This document shows positions 7,798 through 16,787 of a DNA stretch of 60,439 nt, one piece after another. Made by a program: the position numbers and the translations under genes. Origin of the DNA: Phycisphaeraceae bacterium (GTDB taxonomy: Bacteria; Planctomycetota; Phycisphaerae; Phycisphaerales; Phycisphaeraceae); the NCBI GenBank assembly GCA_002686995.1, contig NYZC01000348.1, forward strand, positions 1 through 60,439. The letters are read 5' to 3'. Each line of letters starts with the position of its first letter. Positions within the stretch are counted from its first letter, which is position 1. The notes beneath the pieces were generated by a model. That model was not told the origin of the DNA, did no database searches, and was given only the letters and a program-made list of their open reading frames with translations.

Positions 7798-8571
7798 TCA
7801 GTCCAGCGCGATCATCGTGTTCTTTGCATCGACCCTGACCCGATCGGAGAAATGGTGAACCAGCGCGCCGCCGTCGATCCTCGTCGGGACGTTCACGATG
7901 AACTCCGCCCAGTCCGGCTGGTGGTGCGCGACGTAGGCCAGGCGGAGGTTGCCGATGAAGCTTTCGTGGTCGATGGAAAGGTCCGGGTAGAGGACCGGCC
8001 CCGTGTCGATCTGGTAGTTACCCGCCCGGTCGCTGACATTGAGCGTCTTGACCGGGTATTCGAGCAAGACTCGATGCCCGTCCTCGAGATCGAACTCCGT
8101 GCGTGACACGATCGCGGTGTTCGCGTGCATCGCCTTCACGATCTCGGCGTCCGACTCGAGCGGGCGCCCTTCGACCATCGAGCGATCGGTACGATAAGAC
8201 GTCCAGGCATCGCTGGCGTTGCCAACCTGGCGATCGATGTGCACTGCCATCTCCGACGATTCGCGCTCGACGCTCATGTCGCACTGCTGCCATCGCTTGA
8301 CGATCATGAAGTCCCTGTCCGACGCGACGACGCAGAAATCAGCGTTGGGAAGGTTGAAGATGTCCCGTTCGACCGCGACGCGCTCGGTCTTGCATGACGC
8401 GCAGAGCATGAATTGCGTGACCGTGCCGTCCGGCGCCGTGACCTCGCACAGGCATTCCAGCGGAATCCTGACCTGGTTGTGCTTGATGGGCTGCTTCGCG
8501 GTGACCGTGGGCGCGCGATCGTGGTCGACCTCGAAGAAGAAGTAGGAATTGCGGAAGTCACAGGTCTGCAT
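7798..8571 (-). CDS. Conserved protein of unknown function, copy 1
   Basis: This 257-residue protein has no family I recognise. It has a clear paralogue at 53523-54305. Shared blocks are CDFRNSYF at the N-terminus, PLECLC, A.CKTERV, PNADF, LLEYPVKT, NVSDRAGNYQIDTGPVLYPD, IGNLRLAYVAH and DWAEF.VNVP. There is no signal peptide or membrane segment. It lies 43 bp downstream of a sialidase-like gene on the same strand, with a heptamer array filling the spacer right up to its ATG. The N-terminal region with conserved Cys (CLCE, LCASCK) could bind a metal or be structural. A role in handling the same glycan is a guess from context. Confidence 0.85.
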   Translation of the reverse strand: MQTCDFRNSYFFFEVDHDRAPTVTAKQPIKHNQVRIPLECLCEVTAPDGTVTQFMLCASCKTERVAVERDIFNLPNADFCVVASDRDFMIVKRWQQCDMSVERESSEMAVHIDRQVGNASDAWTSYRTDRSMVEGRPLESDAEIVKAMHANTAIVSRTEFDLEDGHRVLLEYPVKTLNVSDRAGNYQIDTGPVLYPDLSIDHESFIGNLRLAYVAHHQPDWAEFIVNVPTRIDGGALVHHFSDRVRVDAKNTMIALD

Positions 8572-8572
8572 G

Positions 8573-8607
8573 GGGATCGGGCTCCGGGTTTCGGGTTCCG
8601 GGCTGCG
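8573..8607. repeat. Heptamer array, unit GGNTNCG
   Basis: Five units of 7 bases in register (GGCTCCG, GGTTTCG and similar) sit between the stop of the sialidase-like gene and the ATG of the unknown protein, leaving one base before the ATG. On the coding strand the array also supplies the only purine-rich stretch (GGAG) near that start. Confidence 0.8.
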
Positions 8608-8614
8608 GAGGCAA

Positions 8615-9895
8615 TCAGATGCCCAGCCAGCTTCGATCGATGTGGGCGACCACGATCTTCTCGCTGTCGCGGATGTCGCCGCAGGTAAACAGGCAGAGGA
8701 TCGTGCCGTCGGCGTTGACGGCCAGGTCGCTGTAGCGGGCGAGCCCGGCGTCGTGGAGTGGTTTCGGCTCGGACCATGTCCGTCCGAGGTCGTCGCTCAC
8801 GGACGCGGCCATCTGCTGTCCGGGCGGGTTCGTGAACACGAGCCGCTCGGGGCGCCCCGGCGCTCCGCCGTACCCTATCAGGCCGGCATGAAGACCCCGG
8901 CACGCCAGGTCGGCATGCTCGCCCACTTCGCTCACGGTATCTCCGCCGTCGACGCTGCGCACAAAGTGTCGCCTTCCGGTCGTCAGCGAGTTCATGCGGT
9001 GGCTGATGTAGATCTCATCCTCACCCGTCTGCACGAGCACGACCTCGTCGGATCCTTCCCGGAAGACCGGTCCCGCCCGCCAGGTGACCCCGTGGTCGTC
9101 GCTGAGCAGCAGACCGCCCCGAATGCCCTCGACGAACCCGGACTCGCCGTCCTTGAACATGAAGGCCGGGATCACCAGCCGACCGTCGTGCTTTCCGCCG
9201 ACCAGTTGAATGCCGTGAGCGCAGTTGTTGTTCCAGGCCCGCCAGCCGTCGGCGGTCATCGCCGGATTGATCGCGATCGGCTCCGACCAGGTCGCCCCCT
9301 CGTCGGTGCTCTTCAGCAGAAAGAAGCCGCCTCCCTGCGCCGAGTGCGTCGTGAAGTAATCCGTATCCTCCTGGACCTCGGCCGGAATCTTCCAGAAGCT
9401 CACGAAGATCGCGCCGCTGTCCCGGTCCTGGAAGATCGAGCCGAGGTAGATCAGGATCTCCTTTTCCTGGTAGATCACCTGCTGCGGCGCCCAGGTCCGA
9501 CCGCCGTCCTCGCTGCGCGCCGAGAGGATGTCCCCGTCATGGCCCCCGCCGTCGGACATCGAATCGTGACGGCGAATGCCGATGGCGACCGCCGTCCCCT
9601 TCTCCGTGACGATGATGCCCGGCGTATGGACGCCGAAGTACCCCTTGTAATCATGCATCCAGAGCGTGCTTGGAGGCATGTCGCCGCCGTCGCAGGCATA
9701 AATCTCCGCGCGCTGCTCATTCGTCGCGCCCTTGACGAGCACGCGAATCTCACCGGTTCCCCGCCGACTGCGATAGAAGTGGCCCTCGACGCGGCCGATG
9801 CGCTCCCAGTCGTAGTCCGGAGCCTGAAGCAGCGTGTCCCCCGTGCCCGGCAGAAACACGTCGACCAGATCGACATTCTCTTGCAATGATCCCAT
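8615..9895 (-). CDS. Sialidase-like protein with Asp-box repeats
   Basis: The 426-residue protein has at least four Asp boxes (S-x-D-x-G-x-x-W): SEDGGRTWA, STDEGATWS, SDDHGVTWR and SDDLGRTWS, with a degenerate SVDGGDT. This pattern and the length fit the six-bladed sialidase / BNR fold. A pair of Arg (IGIRRHDS) near residue 107 might be part of the arginine triad, but the active site cannot be confirmed. No signal peptide is seen. Exo-alpha-sialidase is the usual automatic name; many environmental members act on other sugars. It is upstream of, and probably co-transcribed with, the unknown protein copy 1. Confidence 0.8.
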   Translation of the reverse strand: MGSLQENVDLVDVFLPGTGDTLLQAPDYDWERIGRVEGHFYRSRRGTGEIRVLVKGATNEQRAEIYACDGGDMPPSTLWMHDYKGYFGVHTPGIIVTEKGTAVAIGIRRHDSMSDGGGHDGDILSARSEDGGRTWAPQQVIYQEKEILIYLGSIFQDRDSGAIFVSFWKIPAEVQEDTDYFTTHSAQGGGFFLLKSTDEGATWSEPIAINPAMTADGWRAWNNNCAHGIQLVGGKHDGRLVIPAFMFKDGESGFVEGIRGGLLLSDDHGVTWRAGPVFREGSDEVVLVQTGEDEIYISHRMNSLTTGRRHFVRSVDGGDTVSEVGEHADLACRGLHAGLIGYGGAPGRPERLVFTNPPGQQMAASVSDDLGRTWSEPKPLHDAGLARYSDLAVNADGTILCLFTCGDIRDSEKIVVAHIDRSWLGI

Positions 9896-9950
9896 GCGCG
9901 GAATCTAGTTGAGTGAGGAACAGGTGTCCAGCCATCTCACACGGACAGAT

Positions 9951-10030
9951 GCAGAGCGGGCCGAAGGCCTTGCATCCTGCATCAGGCCGAAGGCCCCGAA
10001 TCCTGCATCAGGCCGAAGGTCCGCGATTCT
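9951..10030. repeat. Three tandem units of about 26 bp
   Basis: Units at about 9951-9978, 9979-10004 and 10005-10030 share GCATCAGGCCGAAGG and end in TCCT or TTCT. They lie in the divergent region between the sialidase-like gene and the secreted barrel gene, ending 16 bases before the ATG at 10047, so they overlap any promoter there. Confidence 0.75.
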
Positions 10031-10046
10031 GCCATAATCACCCACC

Positions 10047-11885
10047 ATGCCATCAAGACTGACCACTGTCGTCGCCGCACTCCTGATCGGGCCGGCGTGC
10101 CTGTCGTCCGGCAACGCTCTTGCGTTCTGGAAGCCTGACGACAAGAAGCTGATTCACTTCGGGTACCCGGCCGAGGTCGGCTACGTCCGGCAGAACGTCA
10201 ACGCCATGAAGGCGCTGCCGTTCGACGGGACGATCGTCGTCATCAACGAGCTCAGAGCGCTGTTCGACTACGAGCGTCGCCACACGCCCGACGACCTGCG
10301 CGCAAGCATGGATGATCTCACCGCCATCGACTGGGGGCGGCTTACCGAGAACTTCCTGGTGCTCAACGTGGAAACGAAATCGCGCATCGACTGGTTCGAC
10401 GATGCGCAGTGGGAGATCGTGGAGCACAATCTCCGGCTGGCCATCGAGGCCGTCAATGCCGGCGGTCTCAGGGGAATCATCTTCGACCCGGAGCAATACA
10501 ACTACCGGCTCTGGGTGTACGACAAGGCGAAGCATCGCGACACGATCAGCTACGAGCGCTACATCGCCCAGATGCGCCGGCGCGGCGCGCAGTGGATGCG
10601 CGTCGTCCAGTCGGTCAAGCCGGACATCGCCATCCTGAACCTCTACCTGATGACGGCGTTCAACAGCTACTACGGCGTGCGGGAAACTCCGGGTGGCGAC
10701 ACGCCGGAGCGGCTCGAGCAGAGCGGCTACGGTCTCTACCTCGGCTTCATCAACGGGATGCTGAGCGTGGCCGGACCCGACGTGACGCTCATCGACGGCA
10801 ACGAACCCGCCTACTACTACGGCGGCCGCGCTGCCTACGACAAGGCATACGTGCAGATCAAGCAGGAGCGGATCTACCTGATCGACCCGGAGCACCGCCA
10901 TACGTTTCGCCGACAGGTGGAGGCAGGTTCGTCGATATACATCCAGGGGACGATGGGCATGCGCAATTACTCCATCCAGGCCCTTGGGGCGTTCCTTTCA
11001 CCCGAGGACCGTCTGAAGCTGCTCGAGCATCGCGCCTACCAGGCCCTGCGTACGACCGATCGGTACGTCTGGTGCTACAGCGACTCGAAGCACATCAACT
11101 GGTGGAAGAACCAGGTGCCCGCGGGCGCCGCGGAGGCCCTCGCATCCGCGAAACGCAAGATCGCCACCGGCGCTCCGCTCGGCTTTTCCGAGGCGCCGTT
11201 CGTGGAAGCCAAGCGAAAGCAGCAGCAGATCATGACCGAAGGGCGCGCCAGCATCGTGCCTCGGCGTCTGGTCGTCACTCACGTGGGCGCCGACGGCCCG
11301 CCCAAGATCGACGGCAGGCTTAACGATGCCGTCTGGCGGCGCGTCAAACCGACCGAACGATTTCGCGTGCCGAACATCTTCATCAAATCGAAGATCCAGG
11401 CGCCCACGACCGCACAGGTCGCGTGGGACCAGGAGAATCTCTACGTGGCGTTCACCTGCATCGAACCGAAGGTCGAGCAGATGTCGAAGCGCAAGACCGG
11501 CCACGACTCCAGCGTCTGGTACGACGACTGCGTCGAGGTGTTCATCAGCGCCGGCGACGACCTCTTCCCGTACCGGCACTTCGAGATCAACTCGCTCGAC
11601 ACCCACTTCGACGCGACCTGGGTGCAGCGCAAGAAAATGGACGCGACCTGGAACGCGAAGTGGACGAGCCGCTCGGCCGTTCTGAAAGACCGCTGGCTGT
11701 GCGAGATCGCGATTCCCTGGACGGTGATCGGCACGCGACCCGCCTCCGGCGAGACGCGACGGGCCAACGTGACGAGGCATCGCATTCCCCACGAGGAGGA
11801 AACGACGACCTGGACGCCGATGTACAAGACGTTCAGCGACGCGGAATATTTCGGAACCTGGATTTTCAAGGGCGCGGCGCCCTGA
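10047..11885 (+). CDS. Secreted barrel protein with C-terminal CBM9/DOMON-like domain, copy A1
   Basis: The 612-residue protein has a signal peptide (residues 1-25, LTTVVAALLIGPACLSSGNA). Residues about 30-370 form a putative TIM-barrel glycosidase-like domain that I cannot assign to a named family: GTIVVINE, IIFDPEQYNY with acidic residues at a strand end, DGNEPAYYY and YVWCYSDSKH. Residues about 410-610 resemble the CBM9-like DOMON domain: KIDGRLNDAVW, TTAQVAWDQENLYVAFTC, DCVEVFIS and CEIAIPW. It is 40% or so alike by eye to the protein at 14862-16757, sharing the FDPE and DGNE blocks. It begins a three-gene plus-strand set with short spacers and probably acts outside the cytoplasm on a polysaccharide. 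Confidence 0.75.
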   Translation: MPSRLTTVVAALLIGPACLSSGNALAFWKPDDKKLIHFGYPAEVGYVRQNVNAMKALPFDGTIVVINELRALFDYERRHTPDDLRASMDDLTAIDWGRLTENFLVLNVETKSRIDWFDDAQWEIVEHNLRLAIEAVNAGGLRGIIFDPEQYNYRLWVYDKAKHRDTISYERYIAQMRRRGAQWMRVVQSVKPDIAILNLYLMTAFNSYYGVRETPGGDTPERLEQSGYGLYLGFINGMLSVAGPDVTLIDGNEPAYYYGGRAAYDKAYVQIKQERIYLIDPEHRHTFRRQVEAGSSIYIQGTMGMRNYSIQALGAFLSPEDRLKLLEHRAYQALRTTDRYVWCYSDSKHINWWKNQVPAGAAEALASAKRKIATGAPLGFSEAPFVEAKRKQQQIMTEGRASIVPRRLVVTHVGADGPPKIDGRLNDAVWRRVKPTERFRVPNIFIKSKIQAPTTAQVAWDQENLYVAFTCIEPKVEQMSKRKTGHDSSVWYDDCVEVFISAGDDLFPYRHFEINSLDTHFDATWVQRKKMDATWNAKWTSRSAVLKDRWLCEIAIPWTVIGTRPASGETRRANVTRHRIPHEEETTTWTPMYKTFSDAEYFGTWIFKGAAP

Positions 11886-11924
11886 TCGACGCTCGAACTC
11901 CGGATCACCCTCGGAGACCGTGGC

Positions 11925-13520
11925 ATGGCTCAGGACGTCGTGGACATCGGCGATCGCAAGCAGCTGTTCATCGACGGACGCTGGTTGCGAAACGCCCATG
12001 GCGTGAAGCTGACCGTCAACCCGCCCGTGAAGCACGAGCGCGTGCTGACGCCGGACCATCCGTGGGAATCCCGATTCATCGGGCATTACAAGACGATCAT
12101 CGAGCACGAAGGCAGGCTCCATCTCTGGTATCTCGCGTCCGGTCCAAGCACCAGCAACGATCGGGCAACCCACCATCAATCGACCTGCTACGCCACCAGC
12201 AGGGACGGCCTGCACTGGGAGCGCCCGAGCACCGGCGTCATCGAATGGGAAGGACATCGCGACAACAACATCGTGATGTGCGGGACGGACGAGATCTCGG
12301 TCATGCTCGATCCCAACGGTCCGGACGAGCACCGGTTCAAGGCACTCTCCCCCGTCAACGAGACTCCGGTCTGGCCGGAATCGCTCAAGGCCAATACCTG
12401 CAAGCCCTGCCCGCCGGACAACATGTACTACGAGTGCCACCTGCTTACGAGCCCGGACGGCATTCACTGGAAGATCGCGGGCGTCGTCTCGCCCTACGCG
12501 CACGACAACAACAACCACTTCTTCTTCGATCGTCGGCTGAACCGCTACGTCGCGTACTTCCGATGGAACGTCTGCGATAACGTGTGCGGCATTCAGCGCA
12601 TTCGTACGCTGGGACGCCTCGAATTCGATGATCCGATGCAGCTGCCGTGGCCCTACCGGTTGAACGCCGCCTCGAACGTGCTGCCCGACGGACGCGTCGG
12701 TTGGCAGGGCGGCGAGTTTCCCATCGTCATGGAAGCCGACCAGCAGGATCCGTTCCTGCCCTGCACGGACATCAACGACGCGCCAGTGGTGCAGTACCCC
12801 TGGGCCGATGATTCGTATTACCTCTCGTTTCCGAGCTTCTACCGTCATTACGACCAGGACGTCATCCCGGTCGAAGCCTGCGCGTATGAAGACCCGCAGC
12901 GGGCGAACGTCACGAACCGCCACAATACCGGCGTCAAGGATGTCCAGCTTGCGGTCAGCGCCGAAGGCGTCAACTGGGAGCGCCCCGAGAGAAAGCCGTA
13001 CATCCCGCTCGGTCTCGAAGGCGATTGGGACGGCGGCATGACCTATGCGGGCCTGGGCTTGGTCCGCCGCGACGACGAAATCTGGATGTACTTCAGCGGC
13101 GTGCAGGCGCGTCACGGGACCGCGGACCACCGCAGGACCTACGGCGGCATCGCCCGGCTCGTGCAGCGGCTCGACGGGTTCGTGTCGGCTGATTTCGACT
13201 ACACCGGCGGCGAGTTCACCACGCCACTGGTGCGTTTCTCGGGCACGCACCTCCTGCTGAACGTCGATTGCTCCGCGCTGGGCGAAGTACGGGTGGAGCT
13301 GCGCGACGAGCGCGGTATCCCCATCGGCGCCTACAACCGAAGTGGGCCGTACCGGGGCTATTCAATGGCCGAGTCCATTCCGATCGACCGAAATCACCTC
13401 GCCGTGGCAGCGCGATGGCGCGACCACGACGACGTCGCGGCACTGATCGGTCGACCGGTGCGCCTGCACTTCCGGGGCCGAGCGGCGAAGCTGTATTCAT
13501 TCCAGTTCGTGACACCCTGA
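11925..13520 (+). CDS. GH32/GH43-like five-bladed propeller protein
   Basis: The 531-residue protein carries repeats typical of the GH32/43/62/68 propeller superfamily: RLHLWYLA, SRDGLHWERP, TSPDGIHWKIAG, NHFFFDRRLNRYVAYFRW and VSAEGVNWERP. It begins FIDGRWL after IGDRKQLFIDG, as in planctomycete proteins often annotated as hypothetical glycosyl hydrolases. No signal peptide is obvious. The C-terminal 110 residues (TPLVRFSGTHLLLNVDC...VRVELRDERG) look like a separate beta-sandwich. It is 39 bp from the secreted barrel gene and 15 bp from the next gene, consistent with an operon. Activity is unknown and the catalytic acid triad cannot be assigned with certainty. Confidence 0.75.
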   Translation: MAQDVVDIGDRKQLFIDGRWLRNAHGVKLTVNPPVKHERVLTPDHPWESRFIGHYKTIIEHEGRLHLWYLASGPSTSNDRATHHQSTCYATSRDGLHWERPSTGVIEWEGHRDNNIVMCGTDEISVMLDPNGPDEHRFKALSPVNETPVWPESLKANTCKPCPPDNMYYECHLLTSPDGIHWKIAGVVSPYAHDNNNHFFFDRRLNRYVAYFRWNVCDNVCGIQRIRTLGRLEFDDPMQLPWPYRLNAASNVLPDGRVGWQGGEFPIVMEADQQDPFLPCTDINDAPVVQYPWADDSYYLSFPSFYRHYDQDVIPVEACAYEDPQRANVTNRHNTGVKDVQLAVSAEGVNWERPERKPYIPLGLEGDWDGGMTYAGLGLVRRDDEIWMYFSGVQARHGTADHRRTYGGIARLVQRLDGFVSADFDYTGGEFTTPLVRFSGTHLLLNVDCSALGEVRVELRDERGIPIGAYNRSGPYRGYSMAESIPIDRNHLAVAARWRDHDDVAALIGRPVRLHFRGRAAKLYSFQFVTP

Positions 13521-13535
13521 AGGACACGCGACACC

Positions 13536-14549
13536 ATGAAGGATTTCGTCTTCAACCACGATGGATTCGGCGCGCTCGAGCATCTCGCCGAAACGCCAAT
13601 GACGGAGGCCGACGCCGTCGCGATGCTCGTGCAGCCGATCGTGGACTCGAACCTGACGGCGATCGACTGGTGCATCTGCACCACGGGCGAGCACAATTGC
13701 CGGACGCGTCACGGACGCGGCATCGACAAGGAGGCGCTGGCGTTCTGGGGCCACCGGGTCCCGGAGGACGTGCGCATCGCCGAGGTCATCGAGCACTACA
13801 ACGCCCAGCCGCTCGACCTCCTGGACATCGTCGTCAAGCACGGACGCGCCCTCGGGCTCAAGGTCTACGGCAACGTCCGGCTCAACCACTATCTCAATCC
13901 GAACCGCCTGGCGGATTGTCCCGGCGAGGTGAACTTCTGCAGCTACAACGGCATCAAGAAGGACTTCCGCCTCTGGACGTTTCATGCGTACCTCGCCGAG
14001 CTGTTCGAGGACATCCTCGAGAAGGACGTGGACGGCATCAGCCTCGACTTCGAGCGCAAGGCGCCGTTCTTCCCTCCTGACGCGCCGCAGGATCAGCGCT
14101 ACGAGGCCACCCTCTGGTTCCTCCGGCGGATACGCAAGCTGACCGACAAGCCGATCATCGCCCGCGTGGCGTACGAGCGCGACAAGGCCGATCCCCAGGG
14201 GCAGGATCCGGAGACGTGGATGAAGGAGGGCCTGCTCGACGCCGTCGTGCCCGCAACGCACAATCACGAGCCGGAGACCCTTGACTGGGGCATCGAGCGT
14301 TTCGTCGAAGCGGCGCGACAGTCACCGCGCCCGTGCTCGGTCTGGCCGCAGATCTGGCCGACGGGCATCGACTGGGAAGACCAGACGGGCAGCAAGCACC
14401 CGCCGGACGCCGTCCTGAAGCGCGCCCGCGACTTCCTCGACATGGGCGCCGACGGCGTCTACTTCTTCAACTACTGCTGCTTCTACGAGGGCGGCGACCT
14501 GTTCCGGGAAGACGACCAGGAGATATTCGGGAACCTGCCGCAGGCGTAA
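13536..14549 (+). CDS. Putative barrel glycosidase-like protein, copy C1
   Basis: The 337-residue protein lacks a signal peptide. It looks like a TIM barrel, with strand-end motifs GLKVYGNVRLNHYLNP, GISLDFERKAPFFPP, PIIARVAY, HNHEPETLDW, CSVWPQIWPTG and GADGVYFFNYCC. The D-x-E-R-K segment and the Asn-His pair are good candidates for catalytic residues. It is a close paralogue of the protein at 16788-17798, with the same blocks in the same order. I cannot name its family; it resembles uncharacterised planctomycete and verrucomicrobial barrel proteins. It is the last gene of the plus-strand set. Confidence 0.75.
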   Translation: MKDFVFNHDGFGALEHLAETPMTEADAVAMLVQPIVDSNLTAIDWCICTTGEHNCRTRHGRGIDKEALAFWGHRVPEDVRIAEVIEHYNAQPLDLLDIVVKHGRALGLKVYGNVRLNHYLNPNRLADCPGEVNFCSYNGIKKDFRLWTFHAYLAELFEDILEKDVDGISLDFERKAPFFPPDAPQDQRYEATLWFLRRIRKLTDKPIIARVAYERDKADPQGQDPETWMKEGLLDAVVPATHNHEPETLDWGIERFVEAARQSPRPCSVWPQIWPTGIDWEDQTGSKHPPDAVLKRARDFLDMGADGVYFFNYCCFYEGGDLFREDDQEIFGNLPQA

Positions 14550-14626
14550 GGGCCGCGAACCGACGCCTGAAGATCAGTCGGTCGAAGACGCGGGATCAGG
14601 CCTCGAAGGCCGTCCGCACACGGGGA

Positions 14627-14771
14627 AAGTGTCAAGTGTCAAGTGCAAAGGGCGGAAACGCGCCGGCTTCGCCGTCGCGTGCGTGCAGTCCGTGGCGCGA
14701 TGCGCCCACTCGCCGGCGAAGCCGGCGAGCACTTTTCCCTTTTCCCTCGACACCTGACACTTGACACCTGG
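14627..14771. repeat. Inverted pair of heptamer arrays around a GC hairpin
   Basis: The convergent 312-bp gap holds a left array of AAGTGTC units (14627-14654) and a right array of CACNTGA/CCCTTTT units (14730-14771) that is its approximate reverse complement. Between them is CGCCGGC-GAA-GCCGGCG (14711-14727). A 10-base repeat (ATCCGTGTTC, 14805-14834) follows. The whole could fold as a long stem and act as a bidirectional terminator. The same AAGTGTC unit forms the inverted arrays at 41846-41955. No gene is seen in this gap. Confidence 0.8.
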
Positions 14772-14861
14772 CGCACGGGCCGTTGGGAGTCACGCCCGCG
14801 CCCTATCCGTGTTCATCCGTGTTCATCCGTGGTTCTTCTCCCCTCGCGGGCGGACTTCACC

Positions 14862-16757
14862 TCACTCCCGGAACCGCCACGTCCCCAGGTTCTCCGAGTC
14901 CCAGAGGTTCGGGTCGATCTTCGGTGACCAGGACGTGTACTCGGACGGTGATGTGCACTGGCGCGCGAGCGTCACTTTGCGCGTCGAATTCGGTGCCGGC
15001 TTTCCGCCCACGCACGACCACGGGATGAACCACTCGGCCGTCCATTCGTCATCGCCGATCGCGGTGGCGGTCTTCGGCGCTTCCGCCGGATCGGGCTGCT
15101 TGCGCCAGGTGCGCTCTCCGAGCTTGTTCGCGGCGAGCCGCGCGAACCCGTTCATGTTGAAATCCAGTCGCCGGAACTCCCGTCCCTCGACATCGGCCGC
15201 GATCACGAGGCGCAGGGAATTTCTCTTGCGCTCGCTCTCCGGATTGTCGGCAAGCCTCTTCGCATCCAGCCCCGAGCACGTGATGCCGAGGTAAAGCCCA
15301 CGGTCGCTCCACGTGACGCGCGCCGTCGTCGGCGCCGTCACCTGGTCCCGGGTTAGATAAAGCAGGTGCGTGAAATCCCGTAGCTCGGCCGCGCCTTCCC
15401 ATGTGCGCTCGTCGATCCTGCCGTCGATCGTCACGTCGGAATCCGCGTTCGCATCCCGGTACAGGGAGACGCTCTTCGGCTGGATCAGCGGCGATCGGAT
15501 GTCCGTCCATCGGTTCACGACGTCGCGCCGTTCCATCGCCTCGCGCACGGCCTGCCCCAGCTGCTCGTCGACCCTTCGTTTCCCGACCGAGAGCGCTTCG
15601 ACACGGGCCCGCGCCCGCTTCATTGCGTCGATCGCGCCGGACGGCACGCGCTCGTTGCGCCAGTTCATTTTTTCCGCGTAGATCCAGACGTACTCGTCCG
15701 ACGCGTCCATCGCATGAACGAGGCACTCCTCGAACAGCCGCACGCGGTCCGGGTAGGCCATGTGCGTGCCCGTCCAGCGCCGCATCTTCCCGATGCCGAA
15801 GATTTCGTCCATGAACAGCGCGGGCGCCGCCTGCACCTGGGCGTTGTACTTGCGCCGGTTCTCGGGTGCGATGTACGCGAGCTTGCGGTGCCGGATGTCC
15901 GAATAACCGCGGTCGAAATCGGCCTTCGTCTTGTACGAGTACGAGCTTTCGTTGCCGTCGACGAACGTGATCCCCGGCCCGGCCGCGTCGAGCATGCCGT
16001 TCAGAAAGGCGTGGTAGAAACCGTAGATGCTCTGAGCGGTCGTGCTCGGCCCGATGCGAATCGCGAGATACGCATTGAAAATGACGCACTCGGGCATCTC
16101 CGACTGGATGACCTCCATATACTGCGCCCCGCGCCGGCGCACCTGGTCGAAGTACTCGTCGTACGACTTCGTCCCGAAGTGCTCGGCGGCCTTCTGGCGT
16201 CGCCTGGGGTTCGGGTAGTAGTTCCAGACGGTCCGGTGATAGGTTTCAGGATCGAACAGCAGCCCGACGCACTTCCCGGCGACGGCCGCGCGGGTCAGCA
16301 GCCGGAGGTTGTGAAGGACGTTGTCCCAGTGCTCGTCGTTGAACCAGTCCATCCGGGCCCGGCGGTCCTTGCCGAGATGACTCTCGCCCGCGAAGACGGC
16401 GATGAAGTTGTGCGTGTACGCCTTCCATTCGATGGACGCCAGCGCGTCGTAGACCGGCTGCATCTCCTGCTCGGTCCACCGCACCTCGTGGCACAAGCCG
16501 TCCTTGTAGAACCGATCGGCGTGATTGATCGTGATGACCATGCCGTCGAACGGCGGCCGCTCCACGTTGCGAATCTGCCGGTTGAGATGCTCGAGCGTGT
16601 AGAACGAGGTCTCCCAGTCCCACTCGATGATCTTCGTGCGCGGCAACTCCCACGTCCGGATGTGCGACTCGAAATCTTCGGGGCCCGCAAACGCGAACGG
16701 GATGGACGCAAGGACGATCGCCGCGATAAGCATCGCTGCAAGGGGGGACCTGTTCAT
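14862..16757 (-). CDS. Secreted barrel protein with C-terminal CBM9/DOMON-like domain, copy A2
   Basis: This 631-residue protein has a signal peptide (AMLIAAIVLASIPFAFA, cleavage near residue 25). Its barrel domain parallels copy A1: FDGMVITIN, LLFDPETYHRTVWNYYP, ARRRGAQYMEVIQS-like helix, FVDGNESSYSY and YVWIYAEKMNW. The C-terminal part, from about residue 430, has VTIDGRIDERTWEGAAEL, APTTARVTWSDRGLYLGITC and AEWFIPWSCVG, typical of CBM9-like DOMON domains that bind sugars. It lies 30 bp after the barrel gene C2 on the minus strand, so A and C types are paired here too, in the opposite order to the plus-strand set. A ribosome site (AGGAA) precedes the ATG. Confidence 0.75.
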   Translation of the reverse strand: MNRSPLAAMLIAAIVLASIPFAFAGPEDFESHIRTWELPRTKIIEWDWETSFYTLEHLNRQIRNVERPPFDGMVITINHADRFYKDGLCHEVRWTEQEMQPVYDALASIEWKAYTHNFIAVFAGESHLGKDRRARMDWFNDEHWDNVLHNLRLLTRAAVAGKCVGLLFDPETYHRTVWNYYPNPRRRQKAAEHFGTKSYDEYFDQVRRRGAQYMEVIQSEMPECVIFNAYLAIRIGPSTTAQSIYGFYHAFLNGMLDAAGPGITFVDGNESSYSYKTKADFDRGYSDIRHRKLAYIAPENRRKYNAQVQAAPALFMDEIFGIGKMRRWTGTHMAYPDRVRLFEECLVHAMDASDEYVWIYAEKMNWRNERVPSGAIDAMKRARARVEALSVGKRRVDEQLGQAVREAMERRDVVNRWTDIRSPLIQPKSVSLYRDANADSDVTIDGRIDERTWEGAAELRDFTHLLYLTRDQVTAPTTARVTWSDRGLYLGITCSGLDAKRLADNPESERKRNSLRLVIAADVEGREFRRLDFNMNGFARLAANKLGERTWRKQPDPAEAPKTATAIGDDEWTAEWFIPWSCVGGKPAPNSTRKVTLARQCTSPSEYTSWSPKIDPNLWDSENLGTWRFRE

Positions 16758-16787
16758 GGGGCATTCCTGGTGGGACGGATTGACGGT

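Noticed and set aside
8549..9889. 446-codon plus-strand frame
   Set aside because: It is antisense to the sialidase-like gene with its Asp boxes and has no domain features.
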